A stretch of DNA of 64,000 nt, from the NCBI GenBank assembly GCA_037157565.1, contig JAZHRO010000063.1, forward strand, positions 154,306,501 through 154,370,500. Reading direction: 5' to 3'. The translations under genes and the position numbers were made by a program. This stretch comes from Thalassia testudinum. Taxonomy: Eukaryota > Streptophyta > Magnoliopsida > Alismatales > Hydrocharitaceae. Under the pieces are notes generated by a model. That model was given only the letters and a program-made list of their open reading frames with translations. It was not told where the DNA came from and ran no database searches. Below, one piece after another: positions 30,021 to 42,424 of this stretch (position 1 is its first letter; each line of letters starts with the position of its first letter).

Positions 30021-30933
30021 GCGCCAACTATGCATGGGCTGGACCTACAGCGACGCATAAGCTAGACTTACAGCGATGCTTACAGCCGTTGCTAATTCAT
30101 CGCATGCCAGCAAAGCTAGCTGTGGGCACTAGTGGGCATGAGATGCCTACAGTGACATTTTCAGCGATGGCCTGGATGTCACTAATGGTCTCATACCTTT
30201 TTTTCGCCTCTTCCACTATAAAAGGACCTACACCCCCTCCCTTCCAAGCCATCTCTACCTACTCTACTCCCACCTACTCCCAAGCTCTAGAAAGCCTACC
30301 ACCGGTCCATTAGAGCTTGTTCTCAAGCTCCCAAGGTGCTTATTAGTGTAGCAAACCTCTGCCTCACCAAATACTTCTCTAACTTCCCATCCCCCGTCAT
30401 AGGTTACCTTGGAGCCATCCTCCTACCTCCATTCCGGTAGTAGATCATCTTCGTCTTCTCACCTCCATTCTGGAGCCATGCCAAAGCTTTCCTCAACCCA
30501 ATGTCCTTCTACACCTCACCTCCATCGTCCCGCTCCTCACCTTCTTCGTCCGAGCTTCTGCCAGGTGCCGTCATCTAGCTAAATAGCCGATTCGGGAGAT
30601 TTCCTCTCACCCCCCTCTCTTTTCATGCTTTCATAGCTGATTGTAATAGACATTGAAGTGATATCTATACCATTTTTGTTCCATCTCTATATTATGATTT
30701 GTTTGCTTGTTTTCTTCTTACAAAAATACAAAAAGCATAACAAAACCCTAAAATACCAAAAAGAAACAAATCGAATCGCGATTTTCAGTTAAAGTAGATG
30801 TCGCCTCCCTATTCCGACTTAGGACTCACTTTTCGAGTTTCAGTATAAATTTTATCTGATCGATGTGTTTTGCAACTACGACGATGGGTTACTCGTAACC
30901 TTGATTTCTAACACGCGAAACACTCCCCGACCA
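30021..30933 (+). repeat. E3 5' LTR, second part
   Basis: Resumes after the C1 duplication and matches the 3' LTR to its end. It contains AGTGAC/GTCACT (30151-30183) and TATAAAAGG at 30217-30225. It ends CCCCGACCA. Confidence 0.9.
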
Positions 30934-30936
30934 TTT

Positions 30937-30954
30937 TGGCACTATTGTCGGGGA
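30937..30954 (+). other. E3 primer binding site, degenerate
   Basis: TGGCACTATTGTCGGGGA is the tRNA-Asp type site with three to four changes. It lies 3 nt after the LTR end, followed by the GGCAACGG context seen in E2. Confidence 0.75.
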
Positions 30955-32266
30955 GGCAACGGAATTTACTTTATTGTTTTCTGCACTTCTTTGCATTTAC
31001 ATAACACTAACCCCGCTTATCTCTGATCGATTGTCTTGCAGGTACACTAGCATGGAGATCCAAGTGCGGTAGACCAGAGTAAAGTGCGGGTAGAGTGTTT
31101 TGTAAGTGTCCCCCACACCACCCACACCTTAGTTTTCATTCCATAACCTAATAACTCAAACCCAAATTAACTTAGGTGCTTTGCATAAACCCTAAGGTAG
31201 ACTTTTGGTTGTTTGATTGCCACCTTCATCCACCTCACCCCCACAATAAAAAAAAAAAGATACTTTCTATGGGACGAATCAATATACACACTCTAGACAC
31301 CCACATTTGAGGCACATAATTGGACTTGATTTTCATCTACCCAATCGAGCTTCCGACCTGTGGACCTGGTACATGAATTCAACACATAAAAGAGTAGAAA
31401 TCATATTAGGTTAACCACCTCTTTGTGTGCCTTAATTGATGGTGCATTTGATCCGATTGATTGAATTGTTTGGGCCGCACCACCTAATCTAAAAGTTCAT
31501 TTTGTAGCTGCCCCATAGGATTAAATAACTAGGTCAAGCCAGACACTCCATATTTTTCTTGATTTCTAAAGGAAAATACTTGAACACGTGCTTTCAAAGA
31601 CAAACTTGGTTTGCCTCACAAAACTTGGTTGAAAACACCTAATATTTGAATCCTAAAAGCTATTAAGAAAGATTTGAACCCTAAAACTCACCTCATCATT
31701 AATAATCTTGCTTGAAAACCTCTTGGTTGTGCACATTCACATGTTCTCAAAAAAATCATTAATGACACAACCCATTAAGGGTCCATTACATTCAAGAGCA
31801 CCAATTTCCCAAGCCTAACTAAAATCAATTAGACGTTGGCCCTAAGGATTCATTTTCTCGTCGGGATTCAGATTGAGATTATTCACTATTAACCTGCTTA
31901 TACTAGTCAACCTGATGTCTAGCTAGGGGAGTAGCGTCAAACGACTGCGGCTGGGGGGTACACTAGGAACCGGAGGCGCAAGCCAAAGGAAGAACCTTCT
32001 CCCCAGTCCCTCCTAACTGGTTGGATTTCCTAGACATAAGTAGAGTAAATCATCCATAGTCTTAAGATGGATTTTGAGAGTCTGTAGACCTTTAGGCTAC
32101 CCACCTAAGGACAAGCTTGTATTTTTGTGTTGCAGGGTCCCTTCTCTTCCCCGTCCTTCCGACTTCCTTCCAGTGTATGCTTGGAAGGAGGTCATTGAAC
32201 CCTAGATTGGAAGGACCTTTAGACCATTCCTAGAGGCAGAGGTTGAGCTTTAGCTAAGCAGATCCC
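30955..32266 (+). other. E3 untranslated leader
   Basis: TTGTCTTGCAG ends at 31041, 87 nt after the primer site. GCGGTAGACCAGAGTAAAG follows. The conserved block 31913-32010 (GTCAAACGACTGCGG, ACACTAGGAACCGG, GGCGCAAGCC) is the clearest copy. A second acceptor-like TTGTGTTGCAG lies near 32136, close to gag. Confidence 0.6.
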
Positions 32267-33740
32267 ATGGCTGATCAACAACCACCTCCCTTACTTTCGA
32301 ACCACCAAGAGCTGATTCAGAGGTAGTTGGAAGAATTGCAGCAGATGCAGCAATGGTACCAACAAATGAATGGTTAGGGAGCTCGGCCCTTAAGGATTTT
32401 TATGATCCTTCAAATTATGACGATCATCTCGGCGTTGTGATTTCTGCCAGAGATGTTGAGATTAAGCCTCAGGTTTTGAGTCTAATTAAACACTTTCACG
32501 GGCTTGGCTTAGACGACCCATTCCAACAATTGGAAGACCTAATCACTCTGGTTCAGACCACCAAATTAGGGAATGTGGATGAAGAATAGATGCTCATGAA
32601 GCTTTTCCCCCATTCACTCAGGGATAAGGCCGCACATTGGTATCGTACCATTGGAAGACCGATTGCTACCTGGACAGCTTTGAAATCGGCCTTCCTAAAG
32701 AAATTCTTCCCAATGGGCGAACCAATGCATTATGACGGGCAATTACCACTTTTGCCCAGTGGCAAGGGGAATCGTTTCATGAGGCTTGGGAGAGATTCTA
32801 GGATCTTTTACAGAAGTGTCCACACCATGAGGTGCCTAAATGGCAACTTATGCTGATTTTTTTATCATGGGTTGAATGATCAACTCCGTAATCACGTGGA
32901 TGCTTCTTGCAGAGGCAATTTCCTCAACAAGGACGCAAATAATGCGTATGATTTGTTTGAGGAAATGAGTGAAAATTTTTCAAACCACTCCTCCATGGAA
33001 ACCTTCAACCGATCCCAACAAATTAGATCAAATGCCCATTAGGTCCAAGATTCTCATACATCTGATATGGAATTGATCTGTAATAGATTAGATAAGATGG
33101 ATCTGGTTACTAAATGAATGGAAGAGTAGATGTTCGGAAACTCCAATTTTTCTAGATCTACTCAATCCCAGGGATCGGGATTCCATTCTTCGCAAGCTCC
33201 TACGGGACGGGAGTTTGTGAACCAACTGGAGCTGGCTCGACCTTCGAACCAACTCTTCTCGAAACCTTATGGGTTCCAAACTGGGGCATTTGATCCCAGT
33301 CTTTCTGATCCTTCTTCAACCTCATCTTATGAGGATGTTCATGCTATGCAAGAGAATGTTAGGTCCAACCCTTATTCAAATGATTACAATTATGGTTGGA
33401 AAAATCATCCAAACTTCTCTTGGAAAGATCAAGGGCAGCAGACCCAATATCGACCCAACAACTATGTATCACAGAAACCAATGGTCAGGGTCATGTATAT
33501 ACTCAGTTGTCCCTGAATCAGGTTAATCAGCACATGTGGAATGCTCAGCAACCCACCGAGTAGGCTGACTTGAACCTGAAAATGGTAGAAATGCAAGGGT
33601 CAATGCTCCAGCTCATGCAACAGATGAAAACTTCGCTGGACACCTTGCAATCCGGACTTAGTACAAATAACTGACAACCCAAATCTCTACCATCACAATC
33701 TGTACCAAACCCAAGGAATGTACAGAACCAAGGCACTAGG
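32267..33740 (+). pseudogene. gag: E3 gag, degenerate
   Basis: Starts MADQQPPPLL. The gag core reads LKDFYDPSNYDDHLGVV, HFHGLGLDDPFQQLEDLITL, then after a TAG at 32587 LFPHSLRDKAAHWYRTIG and FLKKFFPMGEP. At 32587 E1 has CAA, so a C-to-T change on a CAG is likely. The tail (33130-33516) reads SYEDVHAMQENVRSNPYSND and YGWKNHPNFSWKDQ. Stops and frame changes make it non-functional. Confidence 0.85.
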
Positions 33741-33899
33741 CCTTAAAGATTTGGTAATGATGGGGAGTCGCATGCTCAAGCTCATGCTATCTATCAGGCT
33801 ACCCCAACCCCTCCCGGAGTGAACCAAGTTTCTACCATAATCAACTGGGAGCCTCCTGTTTTGCCCAAACCTCCTTAAGGCACTAACCAACAGCATTTT

Positions 33900-34863
33900 G
33901 CCATGGCAAACACCATCACCTTGAGGAGTGGTAGTAGACACAAGGGACCAACCCAACCCCATGTCAACCCCATTAGGCCCCATAGCAAGAATTCCAAACT
34001 CCCAACTAAGAATGTGATCAACAAAACATTAGAGTCTAATTCGGGAGTATGTTGTTGTTGTATGGGCAAATAGAAAATGTCAGAGGAGAAATTGGAGGAA
34101 AGGATGTCCTTACTTTAGGCTTTCAAATTGACAATCATTTTCTCCAGGTGACTATCAGATAAATCTTCGCCTACACCATAGGTTTATTGAATGCATATAA
34201 AGAAAGGCATAGAGCAAAATTTGAAAATAATTGGAGAGTAGTTTTGTCCGATAACACAAGCACACTGATCCTAAATAAGCTACCTCCTAAGAAGCAGGAC
34301 CCGGGACCCCGCTGATTTCCTGCACAATAGGAAACATTACTTCTGACCGGGCCCTCCTCGACTGCACATGGAATTGGGTCTAGGCTACCTAAAACTCACT
34401 GACATAATCTTATAGTTAGCTGATAGATCCATTACAAAACCAAGGGGTATTTTGGAGGATGTTTTAGTCAACGTTAATGATTTGCATTACCTTGCTGATT
34501 TCATGGTTCTAGACATGGAAACCCTAAAAACAACTGATTTCATGGTCCTGGACATGGAAACCCCAAAATAGCTCAACCACACCCTGATTATTTTAGGAAG
34601 ACCTTTCCTAGCTACTGCCAAGGCGAGAATTGATTGTGAATCGGGAAATATAGAAATGGCCTCAGGGGATAAGATAAATCGATTCAATATTTTTGAGGTC
34701 TCAAAGAAGAACAAAATTAAGTCTGGTTCGATGCAGGAGCTTGGTAGAATAGAGGAAGTAATGGCCATACATACCTTAGAAAACCTTTTATTGGCCAACT
34801 CAACCCAAACTCGGGAAGAAGATCACACAATTGCGGAAATAATTGAGGACAAAACAAAAATGT
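33900..34863 (+). pseudogene. E3 aspartic protease remnant
   Basis: TLRSGS after 33920 marks the start of pol. The active-site segment is damaged near 34330-34360. LADRSITKPRGILEDVLV is readable at 34415-34470, then LADFMVLDMET, which is duplicated by a local repeat (34500-34560), and IILGRPFLATAKARIDCESG at 34590-34645. RT is missing beyond this point. Confidence 0.8.
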
Positions 34864-35368
34864 GACCAATTGTAGCAATGCAGGATTAGGAAGATATACA
34901 TGAAATCAAAAATTTGTTGGATGATTCACATGATCAAGATAAAACCCAACAACATCCTTATCCTGAATGCTTAGAGTTTGAGGTCCAACTTGTGGGTGGG
35001 AATTCTGAGGATTAGGATGGTTGGTTTAAGAATCCAGAGTGTGAGGATGAAATTGAACATTGGGGAAGAACTCTTCAAACATTAGGTATTCTAGAGTACC
35101 CACAAATCCCCAGCACATCACAAAACCCTCATCGTCCTTTTTCACCCAACCATTGCACAAATTTTATACCCAACCACACTTCCTCTATAATAAATCAACA
35201 AAACTCCTATTGGAGACCATTTGGGCTCTCCCTGCACCACTAGCTTGCCACTTTCATTGTTCATCTCTTTGTCAAGCCCATTTTCACTCTCCGGGACCTA
35301 TACCTGGGGGCCCAAAAACTATGTTGTTGTGGCCTCAATGTTTAGCTATTTTTTATTGAGGACCTCAC
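34864..35368 (+). pseudogene. E3 short relic, possibly of the E2/E4-type unknown ORF
   Basis: An acidic section is followed, near 35200-35250, by NSYWRPFGLSLHH and a stop. This resembles NSRPLGMGLHHN of E2 and YSRLWGMGLHHN of E4, and lies in the same place, just before the post-coding block. The match is short, so homology is tentative. RT, RNase H and integrase are absent here. Confidence 0.4.
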
Positions 35369-35482
35369 CTAGTTGAAGGCACTAAACTCAGCACATGTAA
35401 AGACTGTTCCAAGCTAACCAGAGTCTCACAGAAACCAGGTGTTATTCTTCCACTTCTACTCTCTTGCATGCTTTCATTTTTC

Positions 35483-35522
35483 ACAATGAGGACATTGCAA
35501 TAGCTAAGCATGGGGGGGTGGA
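35483..35522 (+). promoter_or_regulatory. Internal polypurine tract (E3)
   Basis: CAATGAGGACATTGCAATAG leads to CTAAGCATGGGGGGGTGGA, 1.25 kb before the 3' polypurine tract. Confidence 0.55.
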
Positions 35523-36764
35523 CATATTTTATAACCTTTTTGTTAGTTATAACAGTAATTTCCTATTATTTGATTCTTATAAAAAAAATTTGGAAATTTG
35601 AAAAAGATATAAAAAGAAAGAAATTAGGAAAAGAGAACTTAGGTATTTGGAAGTTATTAACTTTAGGAAATGATACGAGAGGACCTAAACACTTAGACAC
35701 CTTAGGTCTTTGGGCTTAATTAGCCCAGGTGTTCACTCGAATGTGGAGTTAGTCTCGAGTCCTTGCTAATTCAAATTCATTTTTAATTTGGCTAATAAAT
35801 TGGGATGATAAGTATGCAACTTATCAACCTGCCCTCTGATTTGGAGAGACTTTAAGCCTAAGCATCTACACACATTTTTTTGCACTGACTCACTTTTCCG
35901 TGGTTTCTTCAGAAATTGGGTAGCCAATGAGCTATCTAGGGTGGTATGGCTGGCAAGTTGTTGATGGTAACAACTCATCGGCCGGTTGTCCAGAGCCTAG
36001 TCACAAGACCATTTTCATTATACTGCCTTTAGGTAAATCTTAGATTAGGAAAGCCACCTACTTAAAAAAAAAAGAAAGAAAAGAAAAGAAAATATAGATA
36101 AAAAATAGAAAAAGGAGAAAATAAAAAAATAAATAAAACCACACTTCACCGCAAGAGTATGGTTGGCAAGTTGTTGACAATAACAACTCATCAGTCGATT
36201 GTCCAGAACCCAGCTCAGAAAAAAAAATGCACAATAATTCCCAAAACACTTAGGGAAGAAGCAGAGAAGTAGAATAAATTGAGGATATATACACCGGGTT
36301 CGCCCTTGTGCTGACCCTATAAATAAAAAAAGTAGGGAGAAAGCTACCGTTCGAAATGATAAACCTCTAGGCAAGGTCACATAGGGTCGTAGAAACCCGA
36401 AGTCCATTTTAATGGCCACCTAGTAAGTCTTTCACTATTTTCACAAGATGCTTAGCACTTGGAGTCCTTTTCGAGTCTTGGGAAGGTTGGGTAGCCGTAA
36501 AAAGTTTTCTCAGAACTCTCAAACTCGAAAAGTACAAAAAAATTAGAAACGAAGAAAAATAAAAAAAATTTAGTCTTCCCTTCTCAAATAAGGCGAGAAC
36601 TTGGGCAGTCTGAATTCTGGCAGACACCTGGGTACTATTTAGTCTTCGCAGTTTAGGACCTTAGTTGAAATTTTCTATTATTAATAAACAACTTAAGCCT
36701 AAGTGATCTAATTGTAATTCTATTTTTATACATAGTATATAGTTTAATTTTGCTAGGGACTAGA
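35523..36764 (+). other. E3 3' noncoding region with conserved RNA-structure candidates
   Basis: Carries TGATAAGT/ACTTATCA (35806-35826), module A (35944-36000), a purine run (about 36062-36135) and module B (36158-36216). In module A the inner stem is GATG/CATC rather than TGGG/CCCA, around the same GTAACA core, which suggests a maintained stem. Confidence 0.6.
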
Positions 36765-36783
36765 AAAAAAAAAGCATGGGGTA
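36765..36783 (+). promoter_or_regulatory. E3 3' polypurine tract
   Basis: An A-rich run with AAAAAGCATGGGGTA directly before the TGATG LTR start. Confidence 0.75.
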
Positions 36784-38263
36784 TGATGTAAACACATTTA
36801 TTGAGGGTAAAATGCCTATTCATGCATGTTCCTAGGCTTAGATTTGCATTACATGTTATAAATATTGCATAGCACGCATCATTATGCATTTAGAGTAGTT
36901 GTATATAATTTAGGTTAATTGCATCCTTTTTGTGGTCAAGAGAGAAGGGTATTTATTTCGAAGCCTCGGATTGACGATTCGACCATACGGATCTGATCAA
37001 GACAACAATCAAAGTCCAACGCCTCTGAAATCGCCTTGATCGAAGTCCTGTAGCACCATATGTAGTTTGAGGATGATCAACGGCCAATAGACTAGGAGAC
37101 ATAATTCGGAGCTTCAAATGACAAATCCGACTGCGTGGATAGATTCGAGTCGACGATCGCAGCCGAACGGCGTGAAAATTGACTCAATCCGACCTCTGTA
37201 GTAGCCCCTACAACAAGAAGAAGATGGACGGCCCAGACTGCACCACGTGGCGTAGCCCAGGCTGCTCAGCGCATGCACACGCACAGGCGCACAGTGTAGC
37301 GCCAGTGCGTGGGTGTGTGCACATGCGGCAAAGGCGGGGAGCGCAGTGCCAGCTATGCATTGGCTAGACCTACAGTGACGCATGAGCTTGACTTACAGCG
37401 ACGCTTACAACTGTTTCTAATTCATCGCATGCCAGCAAAGCCAACTGTGGGTGCCATTGGGCATGAGCTTCCTACAGCGACGTTTCCAGCAACGGCCTAG
37501 ATGTCACTAATGGTCGCATACATATTTTTTTGCCTCTTCTCCTCCACTATAAAAGGACCTATACCCCCTCCCTTCCAGGCCATCTCTACCTACTCTACTC
37601 CCACCTACTCCCAAGCTTTGGCAAGCCTACCAAAGCTCCATTAGAGCTTGTTCTCAAGCTCCAAGGTGCTTATTGGTGTAGCAAACCTCTGCCCCACCAA
37701 ATACTCCTCCAACTTCCCATCCCCCTTCATAGGTCACCTTAGAGCCATCCTCCCACCTCCATTCTGGTAGCAGATCATCTCCATCTTCTCACGTCCATTC
37801 TAGAGCCACGCCGAAGCTTTCTCAACCCAACGTCCTCCTGCACCTCACCTCCATCGTCCTGCTCTTCACCTCCTTTATTCGAGCTTCCACTAGGCGCCGT
37901 CGTCTCGTCGGACAGCTGATTAGGGAGATTTCCTCTCACCCCCCCTCTTTTTATGCTTTCATAATTAATTGTAATAGACATTGAAGTGATATCTATATCA
38001 TTTTTGTTTTAGCTCTATCTTGTGATTCCTTCGCTTGTTTTCTTCTTACAAAAATACAGAAAACATAACAAAACCCTAAAATACCAAAAAGAAACAAATC
38101 GAAGTGTGATTTTTAGTTAAAGTAAATGTCGCCTCCCTGTGTTCGACTCGGGACTCACCTTTTGAGTTTCGGTATAAATTTTATCTGATCGACATGTTTT
38201 GTAACTACGACAACGAGTTACTCGTAGCCCCAATTTTTAACACGCGAAACACGCCCCCAACTA
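36784..38263 (+). repeat. E3 3' LTR
   Basis: 1480 bp, matching the split 5' LTR. It has AGCGAC/GTCACT at 37476-37508 and TATAAAAGG at 37548-37556. It ends CCCCCAACTA (the terminal CA has become TA), followed by ATGTC. Confidence 0.92.
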
Positions 38264-38268
38264 ATGTC

Positions 38269-38761
38269 ATTTGCATGGTCAATTTATATTTTGACCAAAA
38301 ACGTACCAAATAGCTACCTTCATTTTTATTTTAGGTCAAAATAGGTTTCAATTATCAAATTGACTGTTCCAAACCTTATAAAATGTTTTTAATTGATTTT
38401 TAGAAGGTTTAAATTACATTTATACCATCAAAATTGTTTTAATTGAATCGAGGTTGAAATTAGCCAATGTAATTAAGGATTAACACTCAATTTGAATGAA
38501 AATCCTAAATTACTCAGTACCAACCCACTTTCAGGACATTTAATCTAAATTAACCTTTAATTAATCATAAGTTTACCCTTTAGCTATTATGCATTTATAA
38601 TTGTTCTTGAAAATTAAAGAATTAACCCCTTTTCTATTAATTCCTCTATCTTCAGCGCTGATTAAGTTATATATACCCTTTAAATGTATTAATTAAGGGA
38701 ATTTAACCTTAGAACATAGCAAAATTAGGTTAGTTATAGAGGATGATGGCGTTGCCATCAT
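38269..38761 (-). repeat. E8 LTR, right part
   Basis: Continues the sequence interrupted at 24015. It ends GTTGCCATCA, followed by TACCCCTATGCC and TTTGCTAGTCCC, the minus-strand polypurine side seen in E6 and E7. It is AT-rich. Confidence 0.6.
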
Positions 38762-39973
38762 ACCCCTATGCCTACCATTTGCTAGTCCCTTAGCAAATTT
38801 TAGAATTCAGCATAGATTTTCAACGTAAGGGTATTTTTGACATTCAGCTAAAAATATTTGTCTCTCCTTGCTTATTACCAATTTACATTCTAAGTTTGTA
38901 CTTGACCCTTGGTGCAAATTTATCAAGGTAGGAAAACTTCTTCCCTCGAGGATGACATAGCAGGTAGTCTGTGGTTCAACCCTGACATTTAGGCTTAGGT
39001 AGAAGATGCTTAAGTCGAAAAGTTTTATTTTTGGTGGCTCTCACTCTTCTAATGCTACATGTAGTCTAGTACTACAGACTTTAAATTTCTAGACTATCAA
39101 ACAAATCAACTCGAAGAAATGCTAAAAAACTGTGCTTCTTTTAATTCCTTTGTGCTCAATCTCCTTTTTCTCCTTTGTTTTTTTTTCTTTTTTTTATATA
39201 TGAGCTCACAGTCTCACCAAATTTGTAAATATACTTGGTAGTCTCTCACGACATTAACACTTTATTTAAGTTCTGAAAATCCTATAACTAAGTCGGAAAT
39301 CCTCAGCCAGTGTTCAGGTAGTCAAAAATACAGAAAAGTAAGTCAAGGCTATATTTGGTGGATCGTAATGGTAGTAGGTGCTATTGCCTCAGTATACTTG
39401 ACACATAACTCAGCACTTTTTTTATTTTTCTTTTCTCCTTTCATAAAGTTTTTTTTGAAATATATATATTTTTTTCTTTTTTTATCTGTTATTTATTTTT
39501 TTCTCTTTTTCTGATATCTATCAACACAACACATATAGCATAAATTTTTATTGACGAGTTATCATTGGCGATTGATAGTGTTCAAGAGGATATTGTCTGG
39601 CTTGTTTGGTGGAAGTGCCTACTCTCAGCATCGAGAAAGGAATGGATGGGACAGTCCAAGGTGGGGCTAAAGTCCCTTCTTTTCCTTCGCATGAAGCTCG
39701 TGTGCTGTAGCCGAAGGACCAATGACAATTGAAGCTGCAACTGTTGTACCTTGGCTCACTTGAAGACCTGGAAGGCTTCTTGGATGACTTTCGCAGGTCC
39801 TGAGAGTTGTAGCATAGCAGGAGATGGTCAAAGAATTGTTGGTGAAGTCGGAGAAGACAGTGGCGACGACGACGCTCTAGTGAGAACCTGAAATGCAAAA
39901 TATGGGCTAAATGCCCCAATTAGTATGCTCAGGAGGTTCGTTGTGTCCCAAGGAACATAGTGGAGGTGGGATT
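38762..39973 (-). mobile_element. E8 internal remnant
   Basis: Polypurine side, then T-rich runs (39175-39200 and 39417-39510) and no recognisable gene. A 123-codon minus-strand frame at 39548-39919 has no family features. The sequence resumes after E4 at 47152-47310. Confidence 0.45.
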
Positions 39974-39978
39974 AAGGT

Positions 39979-41253
39979 TGATGTAAACATGTTTACACTA
40001 CTTAAGATGTCTATTTATGCATGTTCTTAAGCATAGGATTGCGTTGCATACTATAAATATTGCATAACATGCATCATCTTGCATTTAGACTAGTTCGAAT
40101 AAAATGGAGGTTAATTGTCTCCTTTTATGTTCAGGGACAGGGCAAAATTTTTATCGGGGCCTCAGATCGAAGATCCAACCGTACAGATGTGATCAGGGTG
40201 ACGATTGGAGTTCAACGACTCCAAGATCGCCCTAATCAGACATCTGTAGCATTAGATAGAGATCGGGAACCCTAGAAGAGCAAGGGAAAAGATGGTGCAA
40301 ATCCACACTTCAAATGAAAAATCCGACTGCATGGATGGATTCAGATCGATGATCGCAGCCTAACGGCTTGAAAATCAACTCAATCCAACAACCGTGACAC
40401 CATCTACATCATCCAGAAGATGGACGACCAAGAAGGTGCCACGTGGCTCCAACTCGGCCACCCAACCATCCACATGCACCCGCTGAAGGCATTCGCATCA
40501 ATGTTTCCCCATCGTTGGATGAAGATCCAACAGTTGGGATGCATCCGTGCTTAAGTTAAGCGCTTGCCTACCCGTGCACGTAGCGTAGTGGGCGAAAGAG
40601 CTTAAGTGAGGCGCAGGCGTGGGTTCGAATCGCAAGAGGCAGGCGAGTGGGCGCGGGCGAGCGGGCGCGAGGAGCGTCGGATAACGATCGAGCGGTCATG
40701 AGTGCTCAGTAGCGCCCACGCACTATCGCATGCTCGCACCTCACGCGAGATTAGACGTGAACCACGCGATGCAAAGGCACGGCGAGGGGTGGGTTAAGCT
40801 GTCCGATCTCATGATCGGATGACTAAGATTTGCAGATCGTGAACGTGCATTTCACACATGAGCAGGAGAGTAGGCACGCGTGCTCCGGCCCACTATGCCC
40901 ATGATGGGGCTTTAGCGACTGTTTTATCCGTCACTAAAGACCCCTTATTTAATGTTTTGAGATTTAAAAGACCAATTTTCCCTCATTCTTTGCAACTATA
41001 AAAGGAGGCCTCCTCCATATGAAATCTTCATCCCTTCCTTCTCTTCTCTCCCTCTCCAAAGCTCAAGAGAAGCTTGTCCCACACCCGGGATGCTTCTCGC
41101 GAGATAAAGTCAAATTTTCATCCCCCTTTCGGAAGAGGATCCCGCGACGAAGGTGACGTGCTGCCCCATTCCCATTCTTCCTGCTTCGTCCTCCTTGTTC
41201 CTACTCCATTCCCCATCTTCCAGGCATCGTCCCGTCCGGCTCGTCCTCCAACA
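39979..41253 (+). repeat. E4 5' LTR with terminal deletion
   Basis: Begins TGATGTAAACATG. It carries a tRNA-like module (A-box TAGCGTAGTGG at 40581-40591; B-box-like GGTTCGAATCG at 40622-40632), the inverted repeat TTTAGCGAC/GTCACTAAA (40911-40938) and TATAAAAGG at 40997. It jumps from CGTCCTCCAA straight to the CAACA end. Confidence 0.9.
40581..40632 (+). other. tRNA-like A-box/B-box module in the E4 5' LTR
   Basis: TAGCGTAGTGG and GGTTCGAATCG, 30 bp apart, in the same LTR context as the E1 module. The 3' LTR copy has TAGCGCAGTGG at 46089-46099 and a weaker GGTTTGAAATG at 46130-46140. Confidence 0.5.
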
Positions 41254-41256
41254 TTT

Positions 41257-41274
41257 TGACGTCGTTGCCGAGGC
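41257..41274 (+). other. E4 primer binding site, degenerate
   Basis: TGACGTCGTTGCCGAGGC resembles the tRNA-Asp site with a few changes, 3 nt after the LTR end. Confidence 0.7.
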
Positions 41275-42424
41275 GGAGACGCTATTTGATTTTTTTTCGC
41301 GTTTTCCAATTTACAAATCATTTACCTCACTTCTCTCCTTTCTTATTGTGATTGTAGGTACTCTTTTGAGACGAGCTAAAGCGGTAGATTGGAGTAAAGT
41401 GTAGTTGAAGGTTCTGTAAGTTATCCCCCACTTCCCACCCATTAATTTTCATTCCACCACATAATAAAACAAACATCAATCAACTTAGGTGTTCTTATAA
41501 ACTCTAAGGTTAGATTGTTTGTTGTTTGACACCTACACCCGCCCCAACCTCCACATTTAAAAAAATAAAAAAAATCTCACAGAGGTACACAACCTCATCT
41601 GATTTTCAAACTCAACCGGTAAATCGATCTTTGGAGCCGGTACACACATCCAAACACATAATTGAGTAGAAATCAGATTAGGTAATCACTTGTGTGCCTA
41701 ATAAAGTAGTGCAAAAGGCCAATTATTTGAGTTGATTGGGCCGCACCACTTCAATTAAAATCAACTCATCAAGTAACTGTCGATTAGGTTCAACTCTTAG
41801 GGATTTACCAAGCACTCCACATTCTTTTAAGTTTTAAAGGAAAACATCTTCACCTATTGTTTCAAAACCTGGTGTGTCAACAAACTTGTTTGAAAACACC
41901 TAAAGTTGAATCCTAAAAGGTACTAAACAAGATTTGAACCTTAAAATTCACCGCATCAAAAATAATCTTGCATGAAAATCACTGGTTGTGCACGCACACA
42001 CATCAATCAATCATTAAAGGCACAACCCAAATAAAGGGCCCATCACATTCTAAAGCACATTCAAACCTAGCCCTAAATAAAACAGAGTAGACGTTGGCCT
42101 TAAGGATTCGACTCGCTCTTCAGAGCCCAGAATGAGATTATTTTTTATTAGTCTATTTCTACTATTCAATCTGATGTCTAGCTAGGGGAGCTGAATCAAA
42201 TGATCGTGGATGGGGGGTACACTAGGAATCGGAGGTGCGAGCTGAAGGAAGAGCCTTCTCCCCAGTCCCTGCTTCTAACTGGTTGGACTGAACAAATAGA
42301 AGTAGATCAAATCATTCCTTTATCTCAAGATGGGTTGTGGGAGTCTGTAGGTCTTTATGCTAGCCCACTTAAGGATAGGTTTGATTGCTTGTATTGTAGG
42401 GAGCCTTTCTTCCTCCCATTTATC
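41275..42424 (+). other. E4 untranslated leader
   Basis: ATTGTGATTGTAG ends at 41357, 83 nt after the primer site, followed by GCGGTAGATTGGAGTAAAG. The conserved block at 42172-42270 is more diverged (GAATCAAATGATCGTGG). A second acceptor-like GTATTGTAG lies near 42400, just before the presumed start. Confidence 0.55.

Larger units (their letters stand above)
24021..38263 (+). mobile_element. E3: Athila-type element, pol deleted, split by C1
   Basis: LTRs of about 1477 bp (after removing C1) and 1480 bp, flanked by ATGTC. The internal region of 5850 bp has a degenerate primer site, leader, gag and protease, but no RT, RNase H or integrase. The protease runs into a short acidic stretch and then the usual 3' noncoding region. 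It is non-autonomous. Confidence 0.93.

Noticed and set aside
38252..38256. CGCCC as the right target duplication of E3
   Set aside because: It does not match the left flank. Placing the LTR end 12 bp further gives ATGTC on both sides and agrees with the 5' LTR end next to the primer site.
39548..39919. 123-codon minus-strand frame
   Set aside because: Lies in decayed E8 interior, has no family similarity that I can see, and no supported start or context.
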